Shown here: positions 1-11,593 of the stretch, one piece after another
Layout of the letters: every line of letters begins with the position of its first letter
Numbering within the stretch: the stretch's first letter is position 1
Assembly: GCA_037833965.1 (NCBI GenBank)
Contig: AP031352.1
Coordinates: 21,184,501-21,248,500, forward strand
Direction: 5' to 3'
DNA from: Marchantia polymorpha subsp. ruderalis
Taxonomy: Eukaryota > Streptophyta > Marchantiopsida > Marchantiales > Marchantiaceae
DNA length: 64,000 nt
Program-made: the position numbers and the translations under genes
Notes under the pieces: generated by a model
Database searches by the model: none
The model's input: only the letters and a program-made list of their open reading frames with translations
What the model was told of the DNA's origin: nothing

Positions 1-33
1 CCGAGTGCGAATCGGATAGACCCGGCGACCATT

Positions 34-1242
34 GTGCAAGCGCCTTCGGCGGACACACCTCCGGCGAGGACACCTTCCGCGCAGATCGCGCCGGAGGAGC
101 AAGCAGTAGAAGTGGGCGGTGCAGAGGCGACAAGAGTGACTGCGGCGCAGACCCCTTCGAGAACAGGAGATCAAGCCGGAGCGGAGGCTCAGGCAGTGAA
201 ATCCCCCACTGCCTTGGATATCTTAGCAGGGAGTGGAGCGGCAGTCGCGGCGGAAGCTGCCACGCGCCACAGTTCCAAGGAGTCGCCAAGAGCTTCTGTG
301 GCGACTGAAATCCTCGAAACAGAGGATGAGACGAGTTCGGAAGAACAGGAAGCGGACTCTATGCGTGGGACGCCAACAGGGGTACTGTGCGAGCAGATAG
401 TGCTACTCTTGCGATATTTGGATCGCAAGGCAGCAAAGTACGCGAATCCTAGAAAACCGCAGTCTTATGTGGAGTTAGTCAAGAACAGGACGAGGAACAA
501 GGTGGCCATTTGGGCCACTAGGTGCCATTTGGAGATGAAGAATACTGCCCTCCAACAGCACCTGACGATCACGAAGAGGCTATAACAAACCCTGCAACAA
601 CAGCGTGAGGATGTGGCGATAAAAGCCCAGGAGGATGTCGAGCTGATGCGGGCAAGGATTGAGTTGGAATTGCAGGAAGAGCGGAGACAAAACCGCATTC
701 TGATAGAGGAGCTTGCGCGCCAGACGCGCGCATTAGAGCAAGGTCAAAGCACGCGCAAGGCGGATGAGGAGTTGTTGCGCAACTTGCAATCCGAGTGCGC
801 GGAATTGAGGGCGCAGCGCGCGGAGGCGGAGATGCAGCTGACAAAGGTAGAAGGCAGCAGCCGGCGCGATGCGGATCGTACGCGAGAGGAGTTGGTGGCG
901 CGGGTGACCCACTATCTCAGAGGTTATACCCACTGGGAAGTGGCGGCGCAGGAGAAGATCACACTCAGGGAGTTGGAGCTTCGGGCGGCGGCGTTGACGG
1001 AGGGTGACAGTCGGAGTCGGCGGCGAGTGGCGAAGAAATTAGAGACCTTCTTGTCGGGTGCGCGCGATACTATGGCGCACTTGGAGTCGGAAGTGACCGG
1101 GGTCCTTCGGCGGCTGGGGTTGCGTAGCCGAGCGGAAGACTGGCAGGGTAGGGAGATAGTGCGCGGCAGTCCGTCGCACAGAAGGCGCAATACCGGATCT
1201 GCAGAGTGCAGTAGTGTAGCTTGGTTCCGTGTTGGCGTTTAG
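34..1242 (+). pseudogene. U3 ORF protein, C-terminal part, interrupted by one stop
   Basis: This is the C-terminal part of the LTR-encoded protein. It reads through the end of the Pro/Ala-rich linker, the acidic patch, the conserved helical block (LLRYLDRK near 410-430), the coiled coil and the C-terminal block ending at 1242. An in-frame TAA at 583-585 splits the frame; both sides are in the same phase, so one nonsense change is enough to explain it. The protein is clearly homologous to the other copies (shared ELRAQRAEAE and RSRAEDWQGRE motifs) but is the most diverged, with a different stretch before the coiled coil. Probably dead. The function of the family is unknown. Confidence 0.8.
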
Positions 1243-1286
1243 AGTAGCAGGTAGTGCAGCGTAGTCTTAGTTAGGACCTTAGAGGG

Positions 1287-1295
1287 TATAAAGTA
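1287..1295 (+). promoter_or_regulatory. TATA box of LTR L1
   Basis: TATAAAGTA lies 45 bp after the U3 ORF stop, followed 8-10 bp later by the inverted repeat CAAGGC-GTTTT-GCCTTG. The same arrangement occurs in almost every LTR copy here and is taken as the core promoter that ends U3. Confidence 0.65.
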
Positions 1296-2084
1296 CTTCA
1301 AGGCGTTTTGCCTTGGGATTCTTCCAGTTTCAGAAGTACAGATCAGGAACTCACTTTCTCTATGTGTTTGTGTGTTTAGTTCTGGCACCACGCAGAGGAG
1401 CTACAGCTTGACGAAGGTACCGCATTTTGTAGCTGAAGGCCTTCGGCTGAATGTTCAGAGCTAGTATACCGGTTAGAGACTTGAGTAGTGCGGATCTACA
1501 CCTACGGGTGATTGCCGATACTTAAAGCCGGTTGCGAGTTAGATACTTGAGCAGTTCCCCCTTACACCTTCGAGTGATTTTTCCTGATTGTACTCCTACG
1601 GGACGTTTCCCGTGAATGCCAAAGTGAAGTTTTGTTACTTCGTGTAAACCTTGGTTATCAATTCAGGTTACGCTGCAGAAGGCACCCTAAGGGCACACCT
1701 CTGTAGTAATTCTGGGAATGACAAGTGCCTAAGAATTCAAACTCTTCAATAGACTATTATGGTGTGTGTGTGTTACTGGATTGTGTCTCAATTGAGTTTC
1801 TCAGTTGGGCCTGTATTCTCTGCGCTTGGTGTGAGTTGAGGGTGACGTCCACCGCGTATGAGTGACTTCGTTCCGAAGTGGGAAGTCCAATCCGGGTTCC
1901 CTACGCTAGCAGAAACTAGCGTAAGGGTTGTAAAAGCCGGAGTGGGAGTCACTACCTGCAGAGCCTCTGAATGTACTTTTGAGAGACTTTTCCCCCTGAA
2001 ATCCTAAGCGGAGGTCCTGACCGACCTCCGAGTTGTGCTTTTCCAGTTTCAGGTGTGTGTGTTGAGTGACTTACGCTGCATTGT

Positions 2085-2165
2085 GCATCCTCCGAGTGAC
2101 CTCCGAGTCGAGCATCCTCCAAGTGACCTCCGAGTTGAGCATCCTCTGAGCGGCCTCCGAGTTGA
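2085..2165 (+). repeat. 27-bp tandem repeat, 3 units, in R-U5 of L1
   Basis: Three consecutive 27-bp units start at 2085, 2112 and 2139, each beginning GCATCCTC and containing CCTCCGAGT, followed by a partial unit (GCAC). Other LTRs in the window have only a single short CCTCCGAGTGCGCTCCGAG segment here, so the array is an expansion private to L1. Confidence 0.85.
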
Positions 2166-2324
2166 GCACTTGCAGTATTTCTGGGAGTGACAGTCGCCTG
2201 AGAATTCAAACTCTCCAAAAGTCTGTTAAACGTGACACTTTGTACTCTGTGTGTTGCCTCTATCCCTGTGGATTCGACCTTTTTACCACCATACTGCAGT
2301 TTTAGCCTTTGGTGGGTTATTACA

Positions 2325-4006
2325 ACTGGCCACTTGGTACACCTGGGGGAGTTTGGCTGCACGCGGCTTCCGAGGACGGCGTAGCGATAGCATCAACATC
2401 TTCCGATACGTCTTGTTGTCCTCCAGGAGCTGGTTGAATGTGATGTTAACTCGCTGGTTCCCGATATCTTCTACTAGGTCGTAGTGGACGTGTCGGTTTG
2501 CAGCCGACGTCTTGCGTAGTACCAAAGTTGCTACCAGCCGAGCAGCAGAGGGCGTTGATAGGTTTCTCCCCTCTGTGTCCTTTTGGTTGCGGATCGTTTC
2601 TTTCAGCAAGTTCGCTACCTCATCTCTGATATCCGGGGCATACTCCCGCTTCAGCACGCGTACTGGCTCATCCTCGACCGGTGTATCGGTCCGCACTGCA
2701 GGTGCTTCGCGCATAGCCGAAGGCTTCCGTGCAGGCCGCAAGTCGGCCGTGCTGCTTGCCTTCTCTTCTCCCTTTCCTTTTCAGTCGTCGGCCTTTCGAC
2801 TGTGCTTACGATTATCTCGTTCCTCTTCCTTCGATCTCTTCGAACTGCAGGTTTCCACCCGTCCGCACATAACTTCTTCCGCCGGCCACTCTTCTTCCTT
2901 GTCGTTTCTATCCGAACTCACTTCGACCTGGTTGACTTGGACGTCCTCCTTGGCAGGAGTTGTCACAAATCGCACCGTGGGCGGGTGAACTGGTGGTTGA
3001 TCACACTCTGCTGAGGTATGTTCAGACTTCTTGCAGTTACTGCAGGTCGGAACATACCCGATTTGCCTTTTGGGATGGGGGCACTAAGGTGAGTAGTGTC
3101 CCACTTCCCCACAATTAAAACAAGCTCGCGGTGGCGGTGGGTCATATGTCCCTGGAGGTGCCATGCGCCTCACAGGCGCCGTAGTGGCCCTGTCTCTCGG
3201 ATGATACCGGGGGATATGCACTGGCGGGATTGGAGTAGTAGCGGGGACCGACTGGATGGCATAGGCTGCCTCTTCGCTCGCCTCGCCATAGTACTGGGGG
3301 TTTTCCCCATAATACGGTTGTGCCCACTCTACTGCGTTGACTGGATATGACGGACGGGTGGTAAGACACTCAGTATTTGCATGTCCCACCGCTCCGCACG
3401 TAGTACACCACAAGTTCGCTCGCACTCTCCCTGGAGACTTCCGTCGATCCTGGCCACCCACCACGTGGACTTTCAGGTCGGCGAAGTCCTTCACCAGGGT
3501 CTCCACCTTTGATGCAATGTCTCCCGGCGCTCTGTCCATAGTTGCTCGGCGAAGTCCTTCATCAGGGTCTCCACCTTCGATGCAATGTCTCCCGGCGCTC
3601 TGTCCATAGTTGCTTGTCGTGGGGCTTTCTTCTTTGCTGCCCCACGCTTCTTTCTCTTCTTCTCTTCCTCCGACAAGGAAGTTTCTTCTTCTTCGGATGA
3701 GGAACGGTCCCCGTCCGAGGACAACTCTTCCGATGACGGTGTAGCGCCCCTACGTCTTCTCTGCCCTCCTTTCGGTTTTCGCTCCTTTGAGTCCCGTCGC
3801 TCTCTCCCTCTTCGGTTGAGAGTGGAAGTCTCGAAGGCTTCCGCCGATGCAATCACGTCTTCGATAGTATCGCACTTATTGCGTCTGCAGAAAGTCTCCA
3901 TCTCCCTGGTTAAGCCGGTCACATACCAATCCACAGCTTGCTGAACCGAGAAGGGGGACCCTGGCCCCGTTTTCGGTATTCTGTCAAGGAGGTCTAGAAA
4001 CCTCTC
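2325..4006 (-). pseudogene. gag: gag of element A, 3' part
   Basis: On the minus strand this continues the gag begun at 9893, after the interruption by solo LTR L2. It carries the Ser/Glu/Lys-rich stretch, a first CCHC knuckle region near 3370-3400, a second CCHC (C-x2-C-x4-H-x4-C) near 3090-3140, and the conserved LLEDNKTYR segment upstream of the protease, up to the point (2324) where L1 was inserted. Compared with the intact copy at 44376-47207 it has several frameshifts, including one from a 68-bp tandem duplication at 3481-3616. The protease and pol of element A lie beyond L1, outside the window. A pseudogene of Gag, the particle-forming protein. Confidence 0.85.
3481..3616 (-). repeat. 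68-bp tandem duplication in gag of element A
   Basis: Units 3481-3548 and 3549-3616 differ at only a few bases; both encode the DRAPGDIASK segment. Because 68 is not a multiple of three, the duplication shifts the gag frame. The other gag copies (46105-46180 and 32952-33030) have a single unit. Confidence 0.9.
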
Positions 4007-4974
4007 TGTAATAACCCACTAAAGGCTAAAACTGCAATATAGTGGTAGAAAGGTCGAACCCACAGGGACAGAGGAACACACAGGGTACAAAGTGTCACGT
4101 TTAACAGACTATTGAGGAGTTTGAATTCTCAGGCGACTGTCACTCCCAGAAATACTGCAAGTGTCCACTCGGAGCGCACTCGGAGGTCGCACAGTGCAGC
4201 GTAACACACACACACACACACACACCTGAAACTACTGAAACACAACCCAGAGATCCGTCAGGACCTCTACTCAAGATTTCAGGGGGAAGGTCTCTCAAGA
4301 GTACACTCAGCGAAGCTGCGGGTAGTGACTCCCAACTCCGGCTTTTGCAACACTTCCACTAGCTTGCTGCTAGCGTAGGAAACCCGGTTTGGACTGCCTA
4401 CTTCAGATCAAAGTCACTCATACGCGGTGAACAACACTCTCAACTCACAAAACGCGCAGAGAACACAGGTCCGCACTGAAGGACTCACTGTGAAACATTC
4501 CAGTAACACACCATAACAGTCTATTGAAGAGTTTGAATTCTTAGGCACTTGTCATTCCCAGAAATACTACAGGGGTTACCCCAAAGGCACCTGCTGCAGC
4601 GTAACCTGAATTTACAACCAAGGCTTACACGAAGTAGCAAAACTTCACTTTGGCATTGAGGGGAAAAATCCCGAAGGAGTACAATCAGGAACAAACACTC
4701 GAAGGTGTAGGGGCAAAACTATTCAAGTATCTAACTAGTCACTGGCTCTGAGCATCGGCAATCACCCGCAGGTGTAGATCCGAACTACTCAAGTCTCTAA
4801 CCAATGTACTAGCTCTGAACATTCGGCCGGAGGCCTTCAGCTACAAAATGCGGAACGCCAAGTTGTAGCTCCTCTTGCGTGGTGACAGAACTAAGGACAC
4901 AAACACGCAAAGAAAATGAGTTCCTGATCTGCACTTCTGAAATTGGGAAAGAACCCAAGGCAAGACGCCTTGAA

Positions 4975-4984
4975 CTACTTTATA
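4975..4984 (-). promoter_or_regulatory. TATA box of solo LTR L2
   Basis: On the minus strand this reads TATAAAGTAG, about 35 bp after the U3 ORF stop, followed by the inverted repeat CAAGGC-GTCTT-GCCTTG. Confidence 0.65.
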
Positions 4985-5020
4985 CCTTCTAAGTCCTAAC
5001 TAGCACTACACTGCACTACG

Positions 5021-8000
5021 CTACACGCCTGCACGGAACCACGCTACACTACACTTCGCGGAACCTGTGCTACGTCTCCTGCGCAACGGACTGCCGCGCA
5101 CTAACTCCCTACCCTGCCAGTCTTCCGCTCGACTGCGCAGTCCTAAATGCTGCAACGCCGCGAACACCTCCACCTCGAGGGTGGACATGGTATCCCGCGC
5201 CTTCGACAGAAAAGAGTCTAACTTCTTCGCCACCTTCCGCCGACTCCTACTGTCACCTGCCAACAACCCGGCTGCGCGAAGCTCTAACTCACGCAGTGTG
5301 AGTTTCTCCTGCGCCGCCACTTCCCAGTGGGCGTAGCCCTTGAGACAGTGAGCGACACGCCTCGCCATCTCCTCCTTCGTGCGATCTGCCTCTCGCCTGC
5401 GATCATCTTCAATTACCACCAACTGCGATTCGGCCTCCGCACGCTGCGCTCTCAATTCCCCGCACTCCGACTGTAGCCTGTGGATTAAATCCTCATCCGC
5501 CTGTCGTGCGAGCTGACACTCCGCCAACAACCGCGTCTGTCGCACGAGCTCCTCTTACAGAATCTAATTCTGAGTTTTCTCAGAAATCAATTCTGTCGTG
5601 GTCTTCACCACATCCCTGGTGAGCTCCTCCAGTCTCTCCTTCTTCATCCTGTCGAGGGCGTGCGATTTCCTCACAAGGTTGTACTGACCCCTCAAACATG
5701 CATGCTTCTCCCTCAAGTCCTTCAACTCCTGGTCCGCCCTAGCTAGTAGCTTGCTGGTGTGGACTTTAGTGCGAGTCCGCCTGCGCACTAATTCGATGTA
5801 GGATCCCGGTTGGAGTGGATCGGCGTATTTATCAAATTTGCGATCCAAGTACTTCAGCAACGGTATCACCTGCTCAGAGAGCGCCGCCGCCGTCGCTCCA
5901 ACAATTTCCTCCTCCTCCTCTTCGGTATCTCTTGACCCCGACATTGCTTCTGTGGAGCCTCCGTCGTCATCATCCGAGTTAAGGATTTCAGTCGCCATTG
6001 ATTGCGTTGGCGACTGACCCGAGTGGGGATGCACGTCGTCTACGGGTGCTGCCCCCGAAGGCACACCTGCAGCTGTGCTGCTCCCCGCTTAAATGTCCAA
6101 GGCGGTGGGTGAATGTGGTTGTGCTACATCCCCATCCCCCGCCTGTTGATCGTCGACTGCGTCCCCTTCGCCGCCGACGTCCGCCGCCGAAGGCGATCGA
6201 GCAGAGGGTGTCTGCGCGGGGTGTAATTGCGCATCGCGCACCTGAATTTTGTCCCGCGGACAGACAGTCCGCTCCACCGTCAGGTCCTGCTCCCTCGATC
6301 GGTCCTGCGCGAAGGCTGTGTCTGGCCTGTGCGTAGGCGCAAATGCCGGCGCCTTGTCCGCCGTAGGCGCAGCGCCGAAGGCGACATAGCCGGAGGCCGC
6401 TCGCCCGATGTCCCTTGGCCCGAAGGCCCTACCGCCGAAGGCGCATCTACCGGCGGATTACCCGCCGAAGGAGCGGCCTCCACACGCTCCCTGCCCGCAT
6501 CTCGTTGACCCGAAGGTCCTGGCGCCGAAGGCGCAAATCGCGGCGCGTTGTACGCCGAAGGGTCTGGTCCCGAAGGCCCGTGACCCGTAGGCGGATCTTC
6601 CGCCGGCTCCTTCCCCTTCCTACGTTGGACCGGGGATGAATCCTGCCTATGCGCAGGCGGACTTTCTCTGCCTACCCGTAGGCGTAGGTCCACGTCCGCT
6701 TGGGGTCGCCTGTCCGTTGAAGCTCGCCTGTGCGCAGGCGGAACACCTGTCCGCATCGCACGTGGTAACTCCGGAGGCCCTTGGCCCGTAGGCTGCCTCT
6801 CGTCTGTCGAAGGTGCAGCGTGGTCCGTCGCTCCTGCAGACGTCCGCGCTCCCTCGTTCCTCTCCGGCGACGCACTTCCTTTCTCCGTGGCGATCGTCGC
6901 CGTGTCCGGCTGCTGGCTGGTAGCAGAAGCTTGCGCGCCTTCTGCTTCGGCCGGCTGCACACTTTGTGCAATGGCCGCTGTCGAATGGGAGCAGTGGGTT
7001 CTCGATGCTGCTCCTCTTCAGACTCCTCTCTCCATCGACGCTTCCGCGGCACTCTTGCTGCGGGAGTGTTTCTTCCCTCGTCCCTCCGCCTTGGTGGAGT
7101 AGACGCTGGTGACTCCTTTGCGTCGGTGTCGACCTCGTTATCCCGCACATACTTCCCGGGATGGTCGACGGACAATGGCGGAAAGCGAGCAAGCTCCGCC
7201 GCGGTCAAATAAAAGTTGATCAAGAAAGGGGAGAGGTGATTGAGAGTTCCCCCCTTCTCCTCAAACGCGTGCTGCCGCATCACTCTGTGCAGGATGCTCG
7301 CCCAGTGAATTGGAGCTCCCTCGATGATGCACTCCACAAAAGAAACCTGCCACAATGTGATGTAGCAGGCGCGGTGTGGCTGCAGTAATTGCAACAGCGC
7401 CGTAGCCACAGTTCGGCGGAAGCGATCCTTGTAATCGCGGGTCTTGTACCCATTCTTGGTAGACCCCTCCCGCTTGAACAACTCCACAAATTGCGCCTCG
7501 TCCTGCTTAGACACCTTGACGCTCTCACTATCAAAGAGGAGGTGCCCTAGGATGCCGGCACACCTTCCCAATGGCTGCGCCCAATCTTGGACGGTCCACC
7601 GATCAACATGCGGACGCAATCCGCGCGAAGGTGGTCCCTGTGGCTCCAGCCACTCGCGCACCATATCCACACAAATGTAGTTCCATCCCCATAGCAAGAA
7701 ATTGAGCTTTCTTGCAATCAGCCGTTCCTCGTAGGCGCGCAACCCGTTCTGTGGAAGCCGGAGCGGCAGCATCCACAATCGGTTCAGCCTCGACATTGCG
7801 TTCTTGGAATTCGCTTGCTCGCTAATTCTCTCTCTGCTCCGCTCGAGCTCCTTGCTTCCTCGGCAAACTCTAATCTCACTCAATTCTAAATCACGCGCAC
7901 TCAATTCTCTCTTAATCAACAAGTAATCCTCTGCGCGGCGATGTCTGGAATGCTTAGCAGCTAGCAGATGGACGCGCGCAGCTCGTACTAGAAAATGGAA

Positions 8001-8048
8001 TCGCGAATTCAAGAATGGGGCGCTCTCCGTCTCACGGTCGAAGCTCAT
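5021..8048 (-). pseudogene. U3 ORF of solo LTR L2, frameshifted
   Basis: The start codon is at 8048-8046, and the frame is open through the N-terminal globular domain (WGWNYIC near 7690, KGGTLNHLSPFLINFY near 7230). It shifts near 6910-6960 within the linker, shifts again near 6280, and is broken by stops near 6090-6065 and 5560; the last open piece (5545-5021) covers the end of the coiled coil and the C-terminal block. The RQRNC residues after INFY are missing. It belongs to the same subfamily as the copies in L3, A and D. The remaining sequence covers the whole length of the ~1040-residue protein, so this is decay by point mutation and small indels. Confidence 0.85.
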
Positions 8049-9255
8049 GGTCGGCTCTTGATCGTGAGGGTTAAATCAATTGATGGCCGCGCCGGCTCTA
8101 CGCTAAAACGGTCTCCGCTCTCACGCGCGGCTTCACGCTCCGCCGACGCTGATTTAACTCACACGCTCGAATTGGCGAATTTGAACTCCGCGAGCGTACA
8201 ACGCCGCGGACATGGGTGCGCAGCGCCGAAGGCGGCTTTTCCGCCTTGCGCGGTACACTCATTCGTACCGCTCCTCGGCCAATCCTCCTCCGCCTAAGGC
8301 GATCGTCCGCGCATCGGACGAAAGTTAAACTCCCGCCTGTGCGCAGGCGGAATCCCCGGCGGAATCTCCGCCGGCGCGGAACTTCACCCGCCTGTGCGCA
8401 GGCGCTCGCCTGCGCGTAGGCGAATTCCGTCCGCATCGCTGCGCTGGCGCGGAAGGCGTTGACCGCGGTCAACCGACTCCGTCTAGACTGTCCGTTCCTT
8501 GTCTCTCCGTCGGCGCTCTCGCCGCCGCAACTCCGTCCGACCAAGAGCGCATCCATCCGTCCAGTCCGTACGGTCCGTACGGATTTTACTACTCTGGCGG
8601 CTCCTTGCTCGTCCGCGCTGTTGCGCTGGCGCGGAAGGCGCCGTACAATTTCTACCTCCGAAGGCGCATTTCTAGGGCCGAAGGGGGATTTCCCGCCGAC
8701 GCCTTAGCGCCTGTGCACAGGCGAACACCTGTGCGTAGGCGAAGTCCGCGCCTACGTCAAAAAACCCTATTTCGCCTGTGCGCAGGCGAATTGCCTTCGT
8801 CCGCGCATAGGACAAAACTTTCTTCGCCTGTGCGCAGGCGGAAAGCTGAATATCTTACAACCTTCATAACTCCCGGAGTCCTCATCCGTTGTTGGCGTTC
8901 TTGGGCTCGTTGAAATCAGCGCATCGAGCTCTTTCCGACAAAACCCTAACCAAGTCGGGGCGTTTGGGGATTGACCCAATTCTGAAGGATTCCTCTAGCG
9001 CCGAAGGCGCAGCGCCTAAGGCGGATTTCGCGCCTTGCGCCGAAGGGATCATACCTTCAGAGCTCGCAGGGAGGGTGGTGCCCGTCCCGTACGTTGCACC
9101 CTACTCCTAGATCCTACGAGTTCTCGTGAGAATCTCTGCGATCTTCCGAATTCACTCTGTTTTGATGCACCGAAGGCTTTTTACACTGCTGCCGTGGTAC
9201 TGTTTTCCAAAAAATGTTTTAATTTACTCAAAAATACCAAAAGTGGGGTACCACA

Positions 9256-9893
9256 CTCTCGGTGTAGTCACGCCGACTCTCCTTTTTCTCCCGTTGCAGG
9301 TTACGCAACTTCGTCAACATCCGACTGTCGTAGCCAAGCTCACGGAAACGTGGAAGGAACTTCTCCCTCAGTTGAGCCCATGTTAGCAATCCATTTGGGT
9401 CGGTGCTCTCGTGGTTATACCAACTTCGTGCCTTCTTCCGCAGAAGACTTGGAAAAATCCGTAGTCGGTCGTCATCGGCGATCTCGCGGTTAGCGATAGA
9501 CACTGACTCGAATAGCTTGATGTAGAAATCTGCATCGTCGTCATCCCCACTCCCTTTATACTTCGGATATGAATGCTTGGTAATGGGCTGAGGTAACCGC
9601 GCATTGGCTTGTCCGTCCGCCATCGGTGTGTCTGTCGACGATTGTCGGGCGGTCTGTTCTAAATCACAAGGTGAATCCCCGCAAGGGATATCTAGTAGAA
9701 TTGTAAGCACAAAGTTTGGTTCCGAGTCACTTGGGGTAGTTTCCCTAGGGATGTTAGCCGGACTAGGCTTAGGTACTCTTTTTGGTGTTTTCTTATTTTA
9801 ACGCCGTGTCTCTTCCACGGCTTTCTCTGAATCTCGTCGGAACTTGAGGGCAGCTCTCGCACTTAGGTTGCTCCCACTTGCTCCCGTCGACAT
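9256..9893 (-). pseudogene. gag: gag of element A, 5' part
   Basis: The start codon is at 9893-9891. The N-terminus matches the intact Gag at 47207 (short basic Arg/Lys-rich start, then KYKGSGDDDDAD and the retrotransposon Gag core with SWYNHES). An in-frame TAA near 9800 replaces a Gln codon soon after the start. The frame then runs on to 9256, where solo LTR L2 interrupts it after RRDYTE. The remainder continues at 4006. Likely non-functional. Confidence 0.85.
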
Positions 9894-9937
9894 TCACCGA
9901 GCATTGCTGCTCGCACACCCCGGTGTTGACGCAACTG

Positions 9938-9955
9938 TCCCCGGCAGCGGCGCCA
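9938..9955 (-). other. Primer binding site of element A
   Basis: On the minus strand this is TGGCGCCGCTGCCGGGGA, 22 bp downstream of the LTR end (9978). From established knowledge, OTA-clade plant gypsy elements carry TGGCGCCGTTGCCGGGGA, complementary to the tRNA-Asp 3' end; this differs at one base. The same site occurs at 39500-39517 and 52628-52645. Confidence 0.8.
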
Positions 9956-9977
9956 AAAAGAAGTTGTCGGCTTCTTA

Positions 9978-10297
9978 TGTAATAACCCACTAAAGGCTAA
10001 AACTGTAGTATAGTGGTAGAAAGGTCGAACCCACAGGGACAGAGAAACACACAGGGTACAAAGTGTCACATTTAACAGACTATTGAGGAGTTTGAATTCT
10101 CAGGCGACTGTCACTCCCAGAAATACTGCAAGTGTCCACTCGGAGCGCACTCGGAGGTCGCACAGTGCAGCGTAACACACACACACACACACCTGAAACT
10201 ACAGAAACACAACCTAAAGATCCATTAGGACCTCTACTCAAGATTTCAAGGGGAAAGTCTCTCAAGAGTACACTCAGTGGAGCTGCGGGTAGTGACT
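9978..10297 (-). mobile_element. 5' LTR of element A, piece 1 (R-U5 end)
   Basis: Starts TGTAATAACCC right next to the PBS spacer, so in minus sense it is the 3' end of the 5' LTR. It is non-coding R-U5 with a CA microsatellite near 10175-10192. It is cut at 10297 by solo LTR L3, resumes at 15148, is cut again at 15359 by L4, and resumes at 20757. Confidence 0.9.
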
Positions 10298-11593
10298 TGT
10301 GGTACCCCACTTTTGGTATGTTTGAGGAAATTAAAACATTTTTGGAAAACTGTACCGCGGCAGCAGTGTAAATAGCCCTCGGTGCATCAAAATAGAGTGA
10401 AACTGGAAGATCGCAGAGAATCTCAAGAGAACTCGTAGAATCCAGGAGTTGGGTGCAACGTCGGGGACAGGCACCACCCTACATGCGGGCTCTGAAGGAA
10501 TAACCCCTTCGGCGCAAGGCACGAAATCCGCCCTCGGCGCTGCGACTTCGGCGCTAGAGGAATCCTTCAGAACCTGGTCAATTCCCCAACGCCTTGACTC
10601 CGTTAGGTTCTCGTTGGAAAGAGCTCGACGCGCTGATTCTAACGAGCCCAAGAACGCCACGGACGGAGGAGGATTCCGGGAGTTATGAAGGTCGCAAGAC
10701 ACTCAGCTTCTCGTCTATGAGTAGGCGAGGAAAGTTTGTCCTATGCGCGGACGAGGGAAGTCCGCCTACGCGTAGGCAAAATAGGGTTTGACGTCGGCGG
10801 GATGTCCGCCGCGACTGTCGCCTACTCGTTGGCGGGGAGGACAAACACCTCTACACAGGCGGACGCGGGAAGACCGCCTACGCACAGGCGCTTCGGCGTC
10901 GGCGGGAAATCCGCCTGCGGCCCTAGAAATGCGCCTTTGGAGTTGGAAATTGTACGGCGCCTTCGGCGCCAGCCCAGCAGCGCGGACGGGCGAGGACCCA
11001 ACGGAGTTGTAAAATCCGTACGGACCGTACGGACAGAACGGATGAGTGCGCCTTCGGCCGGTCGGGGTTACGGAGACAAGAGCGCCGACGGAGAGACGAG
11101 AGAAATGGACAGACTAGACGGAGTCTGTTGACCGCGGTCAACTCCTTCGGCACAGCCGCCTTTGGCGCTGCGCCTACGGCGAGGGACCGGCGCGGACGAA
11201 CGTTTGATACGTGGACGGAATTTGCCTACGCGTAGGCGAGCGCCTACGCACAGGCAGATGAAGTTCCGCGCCGGCGGAGATTCCGCTGGGGATTCCGCCT
11301 ACGCAAAAGGATGTTCGATTTTTGTCCGATGCGCGGACCATTGCCTTCGGCTGAGCGGGACTGGCCAAAGGTAAGTACAAACGAGTGTAGCGCGCAAGGC
11401 GAGAAATCCGCCTTCGGCGCTGCGCACCCATGTCTGCGGCGTAGTACGCTAGCGGAGTTCAAATTGCCAATTCGAGCGTGTGAGTTAAGTCAGCGTTGGC
11501 GGAGCGTGAAGCCGCGCGTGAGAGAGGAGGCCGTTATAGCGCGGAGCCGGCGCGGCCATCAAGTGATTTGACCTTCACGACCGAGAGCCGACC

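Larger units (their letters stand above)
1..2324 (+). mobile_element. LTR L1 (3' part) of the ORF-bearing gypsy family
   Basis: This is the right-hand part of a plus-strand LTR; its start lies left of the window. It holds the C-terminal part of the U3 ORF, a TATA box at 1287, and about 1 kb of non-coding R-U5 (1243-2324) ending in GGGTTATTACA at 2324. The sequence that follows (from ACTGG, 2325) is minus-strand gag of element A, so L1 inserted into that gag. It is the most diverged LTR here: both the protein and R-U5 differ from the two other subfamilies, and R-U5 has gained a 27-bp tandem array. Whether it is a solo LTR or the end of a full element cannot be seen. Confidence 0.85.
4007..9255 (-). 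mobile_element. Solo LTR L2, complete, 5249 bp
   Basis: On the plus strand it starts TGTAATAACCCAC and ends GTGGGGTACCACA. The 5 bp before it (CTCTC, 4002-4006) are repeated directly after it (9256-9260), and removing the LTR plus one copy restores the gag reading seen in the intact copy at 46550-46600. It is therefore a complete insertion reduced to a solo LTR. In sense direction it has a ~1.2 kb leader (9255-8049: AT-rich for ~150 bp, then GC-rich with many short palindromes), a broken U3 ORF, a TATA box (4975-4984) and ~1 kb of non-coding R-U5 (5020-4007) with a CA/GT microsatellite near 4205-4225. Confidence 0.95.

Noticed and set aside
583-585. TAA followed by CAA in the U3 ORF of L1 as a readthrough signal
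   Set aside because: No other copy has a stop here, the context lacks the YYA part, and L1 is an old diverged copy.
4007-9255. The 5.2-kb ORF-bearing unit as an independent DNA transposon or non-autonomous element inserted in gag
   Set aside because: It has LTR hallmarks: TG/CA ends, 5-bp duplications, and in other copies a polypurine tract before it and a tRNA-Asp-type PBS after it, flanking gag and pol of the same family.
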